A stretch of 64,000 bases of DNA. It comes from Halomonas shengliensis (GTDB lineage Bacteria > Pseudomonadota > Gammaproteobacteria > Pseudomonadales > Halomonadaceae). The stretch covers positions 251,149 through 315,148 of the forward strand of contig NZ_FNIV01000005.1 in the NCBI RefSeq assembly GCF_900104135.1, given 5' to 3'. The notes beneath the pieces were generated by a model. That model was given only the letters and a program-made list of their open reading frames with translations, did no database searches and had not been told where the DNA came from. This document shows, piece by piece, positions 38,026 through 46,467 of the stretch; the first letter of the stretch is position 1; every line of letters begins with the position of its first letter. The translations under genes and the position numbers were made by a program.

Positions 38026-38945
38026 GCGAGTTCATGATGTTCAGCCTGGTGCCGCTGACGGTGGCGATCCTGATCTCCATGACCTGCGCGCTGCTGGGCA
38101 ACTTCCTGGTGCTGCGTCGCCAGAGCCTGATCGGCGATGCCATCAGCCATGTGGCGCTGCCGGGCATCGTGGTCAGCTTCCTGATCACCGGCACCCTGGC
38201 GTCGCTGGCGATGATGCTGGGCGCCGGGGTGGCCGCCCTGGTCACCGTGGTGCTGATCGAGCTGATCCGCCGCCTGGGGCGGGTGGAGGGCAGCGCCGCC
38301 ATGGGCGTGGTGTTCACCAGCCTCTTCGCCCTGGGGGTGCTGCTGCTGGAGTGGCACGGCGCCGGCGGGGTGCACCTGGACGTGGAGCACGCCCTCTACG
38401 GCAATCTGGAGAGCCTGATCTGGTTCGAGGGCACCGGGCCGGCCGCGCTGCTCGACCCGGTAGCGTTGGCCGACCTGCCGCCGCAGCTGGGGCGGGCCGC
38501 CTGGGTGGCGCTGGTGGTGCTGGCCTTCGTGGTGGTGCTGCGTCGCCCGCTGGTGCTGGCGAGCTTCGACCCCGACTTCGCCGCCAGCGTGCGCGCCCGG
38601 CCGGCGCTGGTCGACCTGTTGCTGGTGACCCTGGTGGCGGTGGCGGCCATCGCCGCCTTCGAGGCGGTGGGCTCGATCATCGTCATCGCCATGTTCGTCT
38701 GCCCGGCGGCCGCGGCGCGGCTGATGACCAACCGCCTCGGCGTGCAGATCGCCTGGAGCCAGGCCTTCGCGGTGGCCTCGGCGGTGGTCGGCTACCTGCT
38801 GGCCGGTGAGGCGCCGCGCTGGCTGGGCGTCGAGGCCTCGCTCAGCGCCGCCGGCATGATCGCCACCGTCGCCGGCTTGATCCTGCTTGCCGCCTGCCTG
38901 TTCGGCCCCTGCCGGGCACGCACCGGTACCGCGCGGCGCGCCTGA
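38022..38945 (+). CDS. Metal ABC transporter permease 2 (SitD/TroD type)
   Basis: 307 residues, about eight helices. ABC-3 family marks: LVLRRQSLIGDAISHVALPG, GVVFTSLFALGVLLL and FEAVGSIIVIAMFVCPAAAA. It pairs with the preceding permease to form a heterodimeric channel, as in SitABCD of enterobacteria and TroABCD of Treponema, which carry manganese, iron or zinc. The short tail (GPCRARTGTARRA) has no known use. Last gene of the operon. Confidence 0.9.
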   Translation: MSEFMMFSLVPLTVAILISMTCALLGNFLVLRRQSLIGDAISHVALPGIVVSFLITGTLASLAMMLGAGVAALVTVVLIELIRRLGRVEGSAAMGVVFTSLFALGVLLLEWHGAGGVHLDVEHALYGNLESLIWFEGTGPAALLDPVALADLPPQLGRAAWVALVVLAFVVVLRRPLVLASFDPDFAASVRARPALVDLLLVTLVAVAAIAAFEAVGSIIVIAMFVCPAAAARLMTNRLGVQIAWSQAFAVASAVVGYLLAGEAPRWLGVEASLSAAGMIATVAGLILLAACLFGPCRARTGTARRA

Positions 38946-38959
38946 CCGCCAGCCCCGCC

Positions 38960-39409
38960 TTACTCGCTCGCCGGGTCGTCCGCGTCACCCGCGGCCTCCT
39001 CCTCGGCCGGCTCTGCCTGCCGCTCGGCGGGGCGGCGGGCCATCACGGTGATCTCCACGTGGGCGCCGCCGTAGAGGCGCGGCGACTGGGTGCAGGTGCG
39101 CGCCGGATAGCGGCAGGCGTCGAAGAACTCGGCGTAGGCGGCGTCCATCTCGCGGATCTGGTCGAGGTCGGTGATATGCACGTCGACCCGCACCACATCG
39201 GTCATCTCGCAGCCGATGGAGCCCAGCATGCGCTGCACGCGGCGCATCACCAGGCGGGTCTCCTCGCCCATGTCGCCGATCACCGTCTCCCCGCCCTGGA
39301 TATCCTCGGCGGTCAACCCCGAGAGGAAGACGTAGTCGTCGTCGATCACCATATGGCTGCCGGGGAAGAGCGGGGCGGGCAGGGTGGGGTCGTTCTGGAA
39401 CTGCGGCAT
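38960..39409 (-). CDS. RidA family protein
   Basis: 149 residues. YjgF/YER057c/UK114 fold marks: YVFLSGLTAEDIQGG, RVDVHITDLDQIREMDAAY and ARTCTQSPRLYGGAHVEI, the last holding the region of the conserved Arg. Classic RidA removes reactive enamines and imines. Sequence differs from the archetype (about 128 residues) and carries an acidic C-terminal tail, so it belongs to another RidA subgroup. ATG at 39409. Confidence 0.82.
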   Translation of the reverse strand: MPQFQNDPTLPAPLFPGSHMVIDDDYVFLSGLTAEDIQGGETVIGDMGEETRLVMRRVQRMLGSIGCEMTDVVRVDVHITDLDQIREMDAAYAEFFDACRYPARTCTQSPRLYGGAHVEITVMARRPAERQAEPAEEEAAGDADDPASE

Positions 39410-39521
39410 GCGGGCATCCTCGGGGCGGTGGACGGCGTCCCGGGAAGCGTCGTCCAGCGTCACGGGGATGTCCAGGCGCCTGACGCGCCTTGCGGCCAAC
39501 GGGCCTGCAGCCGGCTCCGCC

Positions 39522-40427
39522 CTAGGCCCAGCGCTCGTCGGCGGTGAAGGCCACGGTGAACCAGCGCCGCTCCGGCGGCGGCGTGAGCTGCTCGGCGATC
39601 TGGCGGCGGATCTCGTCCATCACCGCCACCCCCTGGCCTGCGGCGAACTCCGGGGCGGTGACGATATGGATCTCGATGAAGTGGCCGCGGCCCGCCTTGG
39701 CCACGTGGCTGTAGTAACGCAGCAGCCCCTCGCGGGCCATCACCGGGGCCATGGCGGCATGGACCTCCTCGTCCAGCGAGCTGGGGGCGATCAGGAAGAT
39801 CTCCTTGACCGCGCGGCGCACGATGCCGATGGGCACCGGCATGAAGCCGGCGGTGAGCACCATCAGCAGCACCGAATCGATATAGGGAGTGAGGTGGGCC
39901 CAGGCGGTTCGCTGCAGGACGAGGGCGACCAGGAAGGCGACCAGCAGCGAGGTGGTGATCAGCGCCGCCATCAGCCAGCCCTGCATGTCGATGCGCACGA
40001 ACTCGGACTGGGCGCGCCGGTTGATGCGCCGCTGGTAGGCAGTCATGGCGAAGCAGACGATGGCCACTACCACCGCGTAGGCGATGGCCAGGTCGAAGGC
40101 GAGCTCGCGGCCGCCCTCGCGCAGGTCCAGCACCGCGGTGAGGAAGGCGTAGAAGCACAGCAGCATCAGGATGCTGCCGTTGAGTGCCGCCACCAGCGGC
40201 TCCAAGTGCCAGTAGCCGTGCTGGAAGCGCTCGCTGGCCTCGCGCACCGCCAGTCGCGCCACCAGCAGCGCCAGCCCCGACATCGCCGCGTCGATGGTCG
40301 AGAAGACGCCGTCGAAGAGGATCGACTGGGAGCCGGCCGCAAGGCCCACGCTCACCCCCAGGCTCGAGACCACCAGGGTCATCACGATGGAGAGCTTCAG
40401 GGCGCGCTGCTCGAGGGTGGCTTGCAT
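39522..40427 (-). CDS. Cation diffusion facilitator-type transporter
   Basis: 301 residues. Six helices, with the CDF helix-2 pattern in FDGVFSTIDAAMSG, then RFQHGYWHLEPL, and a C-terminal cytoplasmic domain (about 205-300; HFIEIHIVTAPEF). The helix-2 Asp and the HxxxE residues (His, Glu in HGYWHLEP) could bind metal, though the usual HxxxD/DxxxD pairs are altered, so the ion is uncertain. Such proteins export Zn, Fe, Co or Mn. Convergent with the RidA operon end, divergent from the CDGSH fusion gene. Confidence 0.75.
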   Translation of the reverse strand: MQATLEQRALKLSIVMTLVVSSLGVSVGLAAGSQSILFDGVFSTIDAAMSGLALLVARLAVREASERFQHGYWHLEPLVAALNGSILMLLCFYAFLTAVLDLREGGRELAFDLAIAYAVVVAIVCFAMTAYQRRINRRAQSEFVRIDMQGWLMAALITTSLLVAFLVALVLQRTAWAHLTPYIDSVLLMVLTAGFMPVPIGIVRRAVKEIFLIAPSSLDEEVHAAMAPVMAREGLLRYYSHVAKAGRGHFIEIHIVTAPEFAAGQGVAVMDEIRRQIAEQLTPPPERRWFTVAFTADERWA

Positions 40428-40628
40428 GGTGGGGACTCGTGGATCGACAAAAGGCCATGGTAGCGAAGCGCCGCCGGGGCGGGAATCGCCCGGCTCAACG
40501 CTGCCCGGCCATGCCTGCGTTGACGGCTCCCCGGCCCGCCCCCTGGCCACGCCGGCGCCCCTCCGCCAGACTGGACCTACATCCTCGCCGCCGCTTCCGC
40601 GCGGCGGCCACGCCGACAGGAGGGCGCC

Positions 40629-42176
40629 ATGAGCCAGCCGATCATCGCCGACAACAAGCCGCAGAAGGTCACCCTGAAGCAGGGCAAGGAGTACGCCTTC
40701 TGCCGCTGCGGGCGCTCGAAGGACCAGCCCTTCTGCGACGGCTCCCACCAGGGCACCGGCTTCACGCCGCAGATGTTCACCGCTGAGGAGGACGGCGAGG
40801 CGTTCCTGTGCCAGTGCAAGCAGACCGGCGACGCCCCCTATTGCGACGGCACCCACAAGCACTTCGACGCCGATCAGGTGGGCCAGGAGGCCCCGGAGCC
40901 GCAGGCGAAGGACGACGGCATGCCCGAGGCCAAGGCCACCGAGGAGGAGCCCACCGTCGAGTTCATCCATCGCCTGGCGCGCGAGGGGCTAGAGGGTGTG
41001 GGGCGCCACGGCCCCATCGACGCCATGGGCGTGCCGCGCCACAGCTTGCCGAGCTGGGACGACCTGCAGCTGATGGTGGCCCAGCTCGCCACCCAGCCGC
41101 TGCTCGACGATGCCGAGGTCGAGACCCGCCTGGTGGTGGGCCCCGAGGCGAAGAAGCCGCTCACCCTCGAGACGCCGCTGCTGGTCTCCGACATGAGCTT
41201 CGGCGCCCTCTCCGAGGAAGCCAAGACGGCGCTGGCGCGTGGCGCCGAGCGGGCCGGCACCGGCATCTGTTCCGGCGAGGGAGGCATGCTGCCCGAGGAG
41301 CAGGCCGAGAACTCCCGCTACTTCTTTGAGCTCGCCAGCGCCCGCTTCGGCTACGAGGAAGCGCTTCTCGAGAAGGTGCAGGCGTTCCACTTCAAGGGCG
41401 GCCAGGCGGCCAAGACCGGCACCGGCGGCCACCTGCCGGGCAGCAAGGTGACGGGCAGGATCGCCGAGGTGCGCGGCCTCGAGGAGGGGCAGCCCGCCGA
41501 GTCGCCGGCCACCTTCGAGGACCTGCACTCGGTGGATGACTTCCGCCGCTTCGCCGACCGCGTGCGCGAGGTCACCGGCGGCATCCCGGTGGGCTTCAAG
41601 CTCAGCGCCAACCATATCGAGCGCGACATCCAGTTCGCCCTGGACGCCGGCGCCGACTACCTGATCCTCGACGGCCGCGGCGGCGGCACCGGCGCGTCGC
41701 CGCTGATGTTCCGCGACCATATCAGCGTGCCCACCATCCCCGCCCTGGCCCGCGCCCGGCGCTACCTCGACCTCGAAGGGGCGAGCGGGCGCGTCACCCT
41801 GATCGTCACCGGCGGGCTGCGCCTGCCCATCGACTTCGTCAAGGCGCTGGCGCTGGGCGCCGACGGCGTGGCCATCGCCAACAGCGCCATGCAGTCCATC
41901 GGCTGCGTGGCGGCGCGCATCTGCCACACCAACAACTGCCCGGCGGGGATCGCCACCCAGCGTGGCGACCTGCGCCAGCGCCTCGACGTCGACAGGTCCG
42001 CCGCCCAGCTCGAGCGCTTCCTGCGCGCCTCCACCGGGCTGATGCAGGTGATGGCCCGCGCCTGCGGCCACGACCGCCTGGCGGGCCTCAACCCCAACGA
42101 CCTGGCCACCTGGAAGCGCGAGATGGCGCTGCTCAGCGGGGTGCGCTACGCCGGCGTGATGGAGCCGGGGGCGTGA
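40629..42176 (+). CDS. Double CDGSH iron-sulfur / glutamate synthase FMN-domain fusion
   Basis: 515 residues. Two CDGSH [2Fe-2S] sites at the N-terminus: C25-x-C27...C36-x3-H40 (CRCGRSKDQPFCDGSH) and C61-x-C63...C72-x3-H76 (CQCKQTGDAPYCDGTH). After a charged linker (about 85-110) comes a glutamate synthase FMN domain (about 135-505): PLLVSDMSFGALSEEAKTAL, GRGGGTGASPLMFRD, and a 3Fe-4S motif C-x5-C-x4-C in CVAARICHTNNCPAGIATQ. No glutaminase domain is present. Predicted role: an FMN/Fe-S redox enzyme whose CDGSH clusters may pass electrons; its substrate is unknown. Good AGGAGGG site. Overlaps the next gene by 4 bp (GTGA). Confidence 0.9.
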   Translation: MSQPIIADNKPQKVTLKQGKEYAFCRCGRSKDQPFCDGSHQGTGFTPQMFTAEEDGEAFLCQCKQTGDAPYCDGTHKHFDADQVGQEAPEPQAKDDGMPEAKATEEEPTVEFIHRLAREGLEGVGRHGPIDAMGVPRHSLPSWDDLQLMVAQLATQPLLDDAEVETRLVVGPEAKKPLTLETPLLVSDMSFGALSEEAKTALARGAERAGTGICSGEGGMLPEEQAENSRYFFELASARFGYEEALLEKVQAFHFKGGQAAKTGTGGHLPGSKVTGRIAEVRGLEEGQPAESPATFEDLHSVDDFRRFADRVREVTGGIPVGFKLSANHIERDIQFALDAGADYLILDGRGGGTGASPLMFRDHISVPTIPALARARRYLDLEGASGRVTLIVTGGLRLPIDFVKALALGADGVAIANSAMQSIGCVAARICHTNNCPAGIATQRGDLRQRLDVDRSAAQLERFLRASTGLMQVMARACGHDRLAGLNPNDLATWKREMALLSGVRYAGVMEPGA

Positions 42177-42706
42177 AGGTCACGGCGGCAAACGCCGAGC
42201 TGGCGGTGCCCGGCGGGAAGGCGGGCGCCATCGCGGAACGCATCCGGATCGCGCGCCTGGCAGCGGACTCGCCCCACCTGCTGACCCTGGCGCGCTGGGA
42301 GTTCGCCCAGTGGGGCCATCTCGACCCCGACCGGCGCCTCGACCAGGCGCTGGCCGACTTCCGCGCCCAGTGCGGCGAGGGCGGGCTGCCCTCGGTGTTC
42401 GTCGCCATGGCCGGCGACACGCCGGTGGGCATGGCCTGCCTGATCGACGACGACATGCATGACCGCCCGGCGCTCAACCCCTGGCTCGCCTCGGTCTATG
42501 TCCGCCCGGAGTGGCGCGGCCATGGCATCGCCTCGCGACTGGTGCGCCGCGTGGAGCAGGAGGCGGGCGAGCATGGCATCGCCACCCTGCATCTGTTTAC
42601 CCCGGACCGCCAGGCGCTCTACCGCCGGCTGGGCTGGCGTGCGGTGGAGGAGCGTGACTATCGCGGCGAGCGGGTCACCATCATGCGCCTTGAGCTGGCG
42701 CGATAG
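42173..42706 (+). CDS. GNAT family N-acetyltransferase
   Basis: 177 residues. The acetyl-CoA-binding part is VYVRPEWRGHGIASRLVRRV (about residues 108-127), with the R/Q-x-x-G-x-G/A pattern, followed by LHLFTPDRQALYRRLGW. Substrate cannot be told. GTG start at 42173 overlaps the stop of the CDGSH-GltS gene, so translation is coupled and a linked role is possible. Confidence 0.82.
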   Translation: MKVTAANAELAVPGGKAGAIAERIRIARLAADSPHLLTLARWEFAQWGHLDPDRRLDQALADFRAQCGEGGLPSVFVAMAGDTPVGMACLIDDDMHDRPALNPWLASVYVRPEWRGHGIASRLVRRVEQEAGEHGIATLHLFTPDRQALYRRLGWRAVEERDYRGERVTIMRLELAR

Positions 42707-42731
42707 CGTCATCCCGACATCGGAGGTTCCC

Positions 42732-43205
42732 ATGCGACTCGAAGGCTCCTGTCACTGCGGTGCCGTGCGCTTCACCCTGGAGGCGCCGCACCCCTATCCC
42801 TACCAGCGCTGCTACTGCTCCATCTGCCGCAAGACCGCGGGAGGCGGCGGCTACGCCATCAACCTTGGCGGGCGTGCCGCGACCCTCGAGGTCCAGGGAA
42901 AGGAGAACACGGGCGTCTACCGCGCCGTCATCGATGGCGAGCAGAGCCCTGGAGAGCGCCATTTCTGCCGTCACTGCGCCAGCGCGCTGTGGGTCTATGA
43001 CCCGCGCTGGCCGGAACTGGTGCACCCCTTCGCCTCCGCCATCGACAGCGAGCTGCCGATCCCGCCGGAGCGGGTCCACCTGCTGCTGGGCAGCAAGGCC
43101 GGCTGGGTCGAGGTCGAGGCGCGGGAGAACGACCGCTGCTTCGACGAGTACCCCGAGGAGAGCCTCGCCGAGTGGCATCGTCGGCTGGGGCTGGAGACAC
43201 CCTAG
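42732..43205 (+). CDS. GFA/CENP-V family zinc protein
   Basis: 157 residues. Zinc-binding cysteines in CHCGAVRF, CYCSICRKTAG and HFCRHCASALWVYD fit the GFA (glutathione-dependent formaldehyde-activating enzyme) fold. The family name comes from Gfa of Paracoccus, yet many members have unknown functions. 25 bp after the GNAT gene; a strong terminator follows. Confidence 0.85.
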   Translation: MRLEGSCHCGAVRFTLEAPHPYPYQRCYCSICRKTAGGGGYAINLGGRAATLEVQGKENTGVYRAVIDGEQSPGERHFCRHCASALWVYDPRWPELVHPFASAIDSELPIPPERVHLLLGSKAGWVEVEARENDRCFDEYPEESLAEWHRRLGLETP

Positions 43206-43230
43206 GCGCTCAGGCGCCAGGCCGGCGGAC

Positions 43231-43275
43231 AGGCAAGAGAAGGCCAGGCAAGAAAAGGCCAGACAAGAGAAAGGC
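43231..43275. repeat. Three 15-bp tandem repeats
   Basis: AGGCAAGAGAAGGCC, AGGCAAGAAAAGGCC and AGACAAGAGAAAGGC follow each other without gaps, just before a terminator, in the 3' UTR of the GFA gene. No function is evident. Confidence 0.75.
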
Positions 43276-43298
43276 GGCACCCGATCGGGTGCCGCCTT
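43271..43298. terminator. Bidirectional terminator between GFA and BCCT genes
   Basis: AAGGCGGCACCC-GATC-GGGTGCCGCCTT, a perfect palindrome with 12-bp arms, between convergent genes; short A and T ends. Confidence 0.75.
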
Positions 43299-43327
43299 CG
43301 CGCCTGGTGCCGGCCGCCGGGGGCGGG

Positions 43328-44917
43328 TCAGTCGGCGCGGGTGGCGGCCTTCGCCGCGGGGGCGATGATGCCCTGCTCCCGGGCCATGGCATAGGCGGCC
43401 CTGGGGCCCGCCCACAGCGAGGGCAGCAGCACCAGCGAGACGGGGATCGCGGTGATCACGATGAACTGCTGCAGGGCGCCGATCTGCCCGGCGCCCATGT
43501 AGAGCAGGATGCCCGCCATCAGCGCCATGGCGATGCCCCAGAAGGCGCGTACCAGGCGGTTCGGCGCGTCGTGGCCGGTGCACACCAAGGCGATGGCGTA
43601 GCTCATGGAATCACCGGTGGTGGCCACGAAGATGCTGGTCAGCAGCAGGATCGCCAGGGCCATCAGGGGGCCGCCCGGCAGCGCCTGGGCCACGGTCAAT
43701 GTCGCCACGTCGAACTGGAAGTTGTTCAGCGCCTCGGCCAGATCGATCGCCCCGGTCAGCTGGTAGTGGATGCCCGAGCCGCCCAGCAGGGTGAACCAGA
43801 TCGCGGTGGCCAGCGGGGCCATCACCGCCACGGCGAGGATCATCTCGCGGATGGTGCGCCCGCGGGAGATGCGTGCCACGAAGATCGCCATCAGCGGCGC
43901 ATAGCCGATGAACCAGGCGAAGAAGAACACCGTCCACCACTGCATCCACCACGCCGGTGCGGTCTCGGCGGTCATGGTGGCCATGGTGAAGAACGACGAC
44001 AGGTACTCGCCGAAGCCCTGGCTGAAGGCGTTGACCAGGAACAGGGTGGGGCCGGCCACCAGGATCACCGCGGCGATGGCCAGCGCCAGGAAGACGTTGA
44101 AGCGCGACAGGATCTGGATGCCCTTGTGGATGCCGGTCATCGCCGAGGTGACGTAGACCCCCGCCAGCAGCACCAGGATGCCGAGCTGGGTGGCGTAGCC
44201 CTCGCTGAGACCGAACAGCTCGTGGAGGCCGAAGCTCACCTGGGTGGCCAGGAAGCCGATGGGGCCGACGGTGCCCGCCACCACGGCGATCACGCAGCAG
44301 GCATCCACCACGCTGCCCAGCGCCCCCTTCATGACGCGCTCGCCCAGCAGCGGGTAGAGCAGGGTGCGCGGCTGCAGCGGCTGGCCCTTCACGTAGTGGG
44401 CGTGGGCCAGCACGATGGCGGAGAGCGAGCCCAGCACCGCCCAGGCCAGGAAGCCCCAGTGCATGAACGACTGGGCCAGGGCGCCGGCCACCGCCTCGGC
44501 GGTGCCCGCCTCGGTGTCGAACGCCGGTGGTGTCACCACGAAGTGGTAGACCGGCTCGCCCGCGGCGAAGAACACGCCGCCCCCGGCCAGCAGGGTGCAC
44601 ATGATCATCGACAGCCACTTGAAGGTGCCGAGCTGCGGGCTCTCCAGGTTGCCGACCCGGGCGCCGGCCGCCGGCGAGATGGCCACGCCGATGGCGATCA
44701 GGAAGGTCAGCAGCAGCAGGAGCTGGAAGTAGGTGCCCAGGGTGGCCGCCGTCCAGGCGAAGCCGGCGCCGATGCTGTCGGCCACCAGGTCGATGTCGAA
44801 GAGTGACAGGCCGACGAAGGCGACGATGAAGCCGACCGTGAGCAGCAGCACGATGGGGTCGCCCAGGCGCGACAGCGCCGAGGCCCTGGCGGGTGCAGGG
44901 GGTGGGGTAGAAGGCAT
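43328..44917 (-). CDS. BCCT family betaine/carnitine/choline transporter
   Basis: 529 residues, 12 helices. The BCCT mark WWMQWWTVFFFAWFIGYAPL holds the tryptophans that cage trimethylammonium substrates, followed by FVARISRGRTIREMI; FFAAGEPVYHF is the typical helix-2/3 part. It takes up compatible solutes such as glycine betaine, or choline, often under osmotic stress, which suits a halophile. The C-terminal tail is short (about 25 residues), so osmosensing through a long tail as in BetP is less likely. Confidence 0.9.
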   Translation of the reverse strand: MPSTPPPAPARASALSRLGDPIVLLLTVGFIVAFVGLSLFDIDLVADSIGAGFAWTAATLGTYFQLLLLLTFLIAIGVAISPAAGARVGNLESPQLGTFKWLSMIMCTLLAGGGVFFAAGEPVYHFVVTPPAFDTEAGTAEAVAGALAQSFMHWGFLAWAVLGSLSAIVLAHAHYVKGQPLQPRTLLYPLLGERVMKGALGSVVDACCVIAVVAGTVGPIGFLATQVSFGLHELFGLSEGYATQLGILVLLAGVYVTSAMTGIHKGIQILSRFNVFLALAIAAVILVAGPTLFLVNAFSQGFGEYLSSFFTMATMTAETAPAWWMQWWTVFFFAWFIGYAPLMAIFVARISRGRTIREMILAVAVMAPLATAIWFTLLGGSGIHYQLTGAIDLAEALNNFQFDVATLTVAQALPGGPLMALAILLLTSIFVATTGDSMSYAIALVCTGHDAPNRLVRAFWGIAMALMAGILLYMGAGQIGALQQFIVITAIPVSLVLLPSLWAGPRAAYAMAREQGIIAPAAKAATRAD

Positions 44918-44993
44918 GGGGACGCTCTAGTTGCGGAGGATGTGTGCGTCGATGGGACGTGACGCCGACCAGAGCGATGGCATTCTAACAACC

Positions 44994-45009
44994 TTAGACT
45001 TAGGTCTAA
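44994..45009. promoter_or_regulatory. Palindrome between BCCT and TVP38-like genes
   Basis: TTAGAC-TTAG-GTCTAA, a perfect 6-4-6 inverted repeat in the divergent promoter region, 77 bp upstream of the BCCT start. A regulator site is likely; which protein binds is unknown. Confidence 0.4.
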
Positions 45010-45070
45010 AGGGGTGACCCGGCCCGGTGGCCATGCCACCATGCACCGGATGGATGACCGAGACCCGCCG

Positions 45071-45748
45071 ATGCTTAACCAGAGTTCCGCCGGACGCCTG
45101 TGGCGCTGGGTCGCCATCGGCGCCGCCCTGCTGATGGCCGGCTACCTGTGGATTTGGCATTCCCCGGAGCTGGCCGACGTCCAGCGCTGGGCCGACGCGG
45201 CCTCCCACCATCCCGCGGTGATCCTGTCGGTGATCGCGATTATGGCGGTGACCCTCTCCATCGGGCTACCCGGCAGCATCGGGCTGTGGCTGATCGCGCC
45301 CTTCTACACGCCGCTGGCGGCCACCCTGATGCTCACTCTCGGCAGCGTTGTCGGTGCCCTGGGCGCCTACCACCTCTCGGCCCACCTCGGCGCGCGCTGG
45401 GCTCCCGGGGGACTCACCCGCCAGGTCATGGGCAAGCTCGAGAGGCGCGGCGACTTCCTGACCCAGTGCGCCCTGCGCGTGCTGCCCGGCTTCCCCCATT
45501 CGGTGGTCAACTTCGCCGCCGGCTTGCTGCGGCTGCCGCTCGCGACCTTCGTGATGGCGGCCATCATCGGCCTGGCTGCCAAGTGGGCGGTCTACGCCAG
45601 CGCGATCTTCGGTGCCCTGGAGGCCATGGAGAACGAGGAGGCCGTGGGCCCCGGTGTGATCCTGCCGCTTCTAGCCCTGACCCTGCTGCTGCTGGCCGGT
45701 GCCTGGCTCAGACGCCGCGTGGAGGCACATGGCCAGCCGTTAAGCTAG
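45071..45748 (+). CDS. TVP38/TMEM64 family membrane protein
   Basis: 225 residues and five or six helices. The PF09335 (VTT/DedA superfamily) core is seen in SIGLPGSIGLWLIAPFYTPL, GSVVGALGAYHLSAHLGARW and FLTQCALRVLPGFPHSVVNF. Members are linked to lipid scrambling or membrane homeostasis; in bacteria the role is not set. The start is uncertain: ATGs at 45041, 45050 and 45071 are in frame and none has a strong ribosome binding site. Confidence 0.78.
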   Translation: MLNQSSAGRLWRWVAIGAALLMAGYLWIWHSPELADVQRWADAASHHPAVILSVIAIMAVTLSIGLPGSIGLWLIAPFYTPLAATLMLTLGSVVGALGAYHLSAHLGARWAPGGLTRQVMGKLERRGDFLTQCALRVLPGFPHSVVNFAAGLLRLPLATFVMAAIIGLAAKWAVYASAIFGALEAMENEEAVGPGVILPLLALTLLLLAGAWLRRRVEAHGQPLS

Positions 45749-45760
45749 GGCACGCGGCGG

Positions 45761-46255
45761 TCACAGCGCCTCCAGCCACGCCACCTCCAGCCGAAACGGT
45801 CCCGCCTGGCGGTCGACGATCATCAGCCCCACCTGGATGATCCGCGAGGCACCCAGCGCCGGTACCTCCGGGAGTCGCCGCCCCCGGAACATCGCCTCGA
45901 AGGCGTGCCAGGGCAGCTCGACGCGCTGCCAGCCGTCCCCCTCTGTCCGCAAGCTCGCGCGGTAGGCCGCGCCCCGCGGCAGCTGATCGGTATAGAGGCG
46001 CAGCTGATATTCCCTGCCATCGCCACGCACGCGCAGCGCGACGCCCGCGGCCTGGCCGAGGTCCATGGCCTCGGGGTCGCGGCGCACCGAGGAGAAGCCG
46101 CCGTTGTTCTCGAGGGATGTCTCGCCGTCGAACACCCCGACGCCGTCCTCCGCGTGCAGTCCGCCCCGGGAGACGCCGCCCATCACGGCGTCATTGATGG
46201 CGCGCCAGCGGGTCGCCTCGCCCGCATCCTGGAAGTCGATCAGGCGTGCCGTCAT
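45761..46255 (-). CDS. CIA30 family protein
   Basis: 164 residues. Typical CIA30 (complex I intermediate-associated protein 30) beta-sandwich segments: WRAINDAVMGGVSRGGL, SLENNGGFSSVRRDP, and QVGLMIVDRQAGPFRLEVAW. The eukaryotic protein helps assemble complex I; bacterial members are small carbohydrate-binding-like proteins of unknown role. ATG at 46255 with GGAGGGCACC before it. Confidence 0.82.
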   Translation of the reverse strand: MTARLIDFQDAGEATRWRAINDAVMGGVSRGGLHAEDGVGVFDGETSLENNGGFSSVRRDPEAMDLGQAAGVALRVRGDGREYQLRLYTDQLPRGAAYRASLRTEGDGWQRVELPWHAFEAMFRGRRLPEVPALGASRIIQVGLMIVDRQAGPFRLEVAWLEAL

Positions 46256-46467
46256 GGTGCCCTCCGTTCGGTGATGGTCGGGGTTCCAGCATGCCTGCCA
46301 CGGGCCGAGCAGCAAAGTCCCTGAGGCGGCGTGGCGCAGGGTCGCAAGGCGCCATCCCGGGCCGCTTGCTGGTATCCTGCCCGCAGCGGCACTCTGGTGC
46401 CGAAGGAATGCCGGAGCCCGGGCGGCGCAACCACGGCGCCGTGACAGGGGCCCGGGCAGGGAGAGAG

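Noticed and set aside
43231..43275. Three 15-bp units considered as a CRISPR array
   Set aside because: The units are directly adjacent with no spacers, and no cas genes are present.
43172..44806. Plus-strand frame opposite the BCCT gene
   Set aside because: Low-complexity shadow (His/Gln/Gly-rich); BCCT motifs on the other strand are unmistakable.
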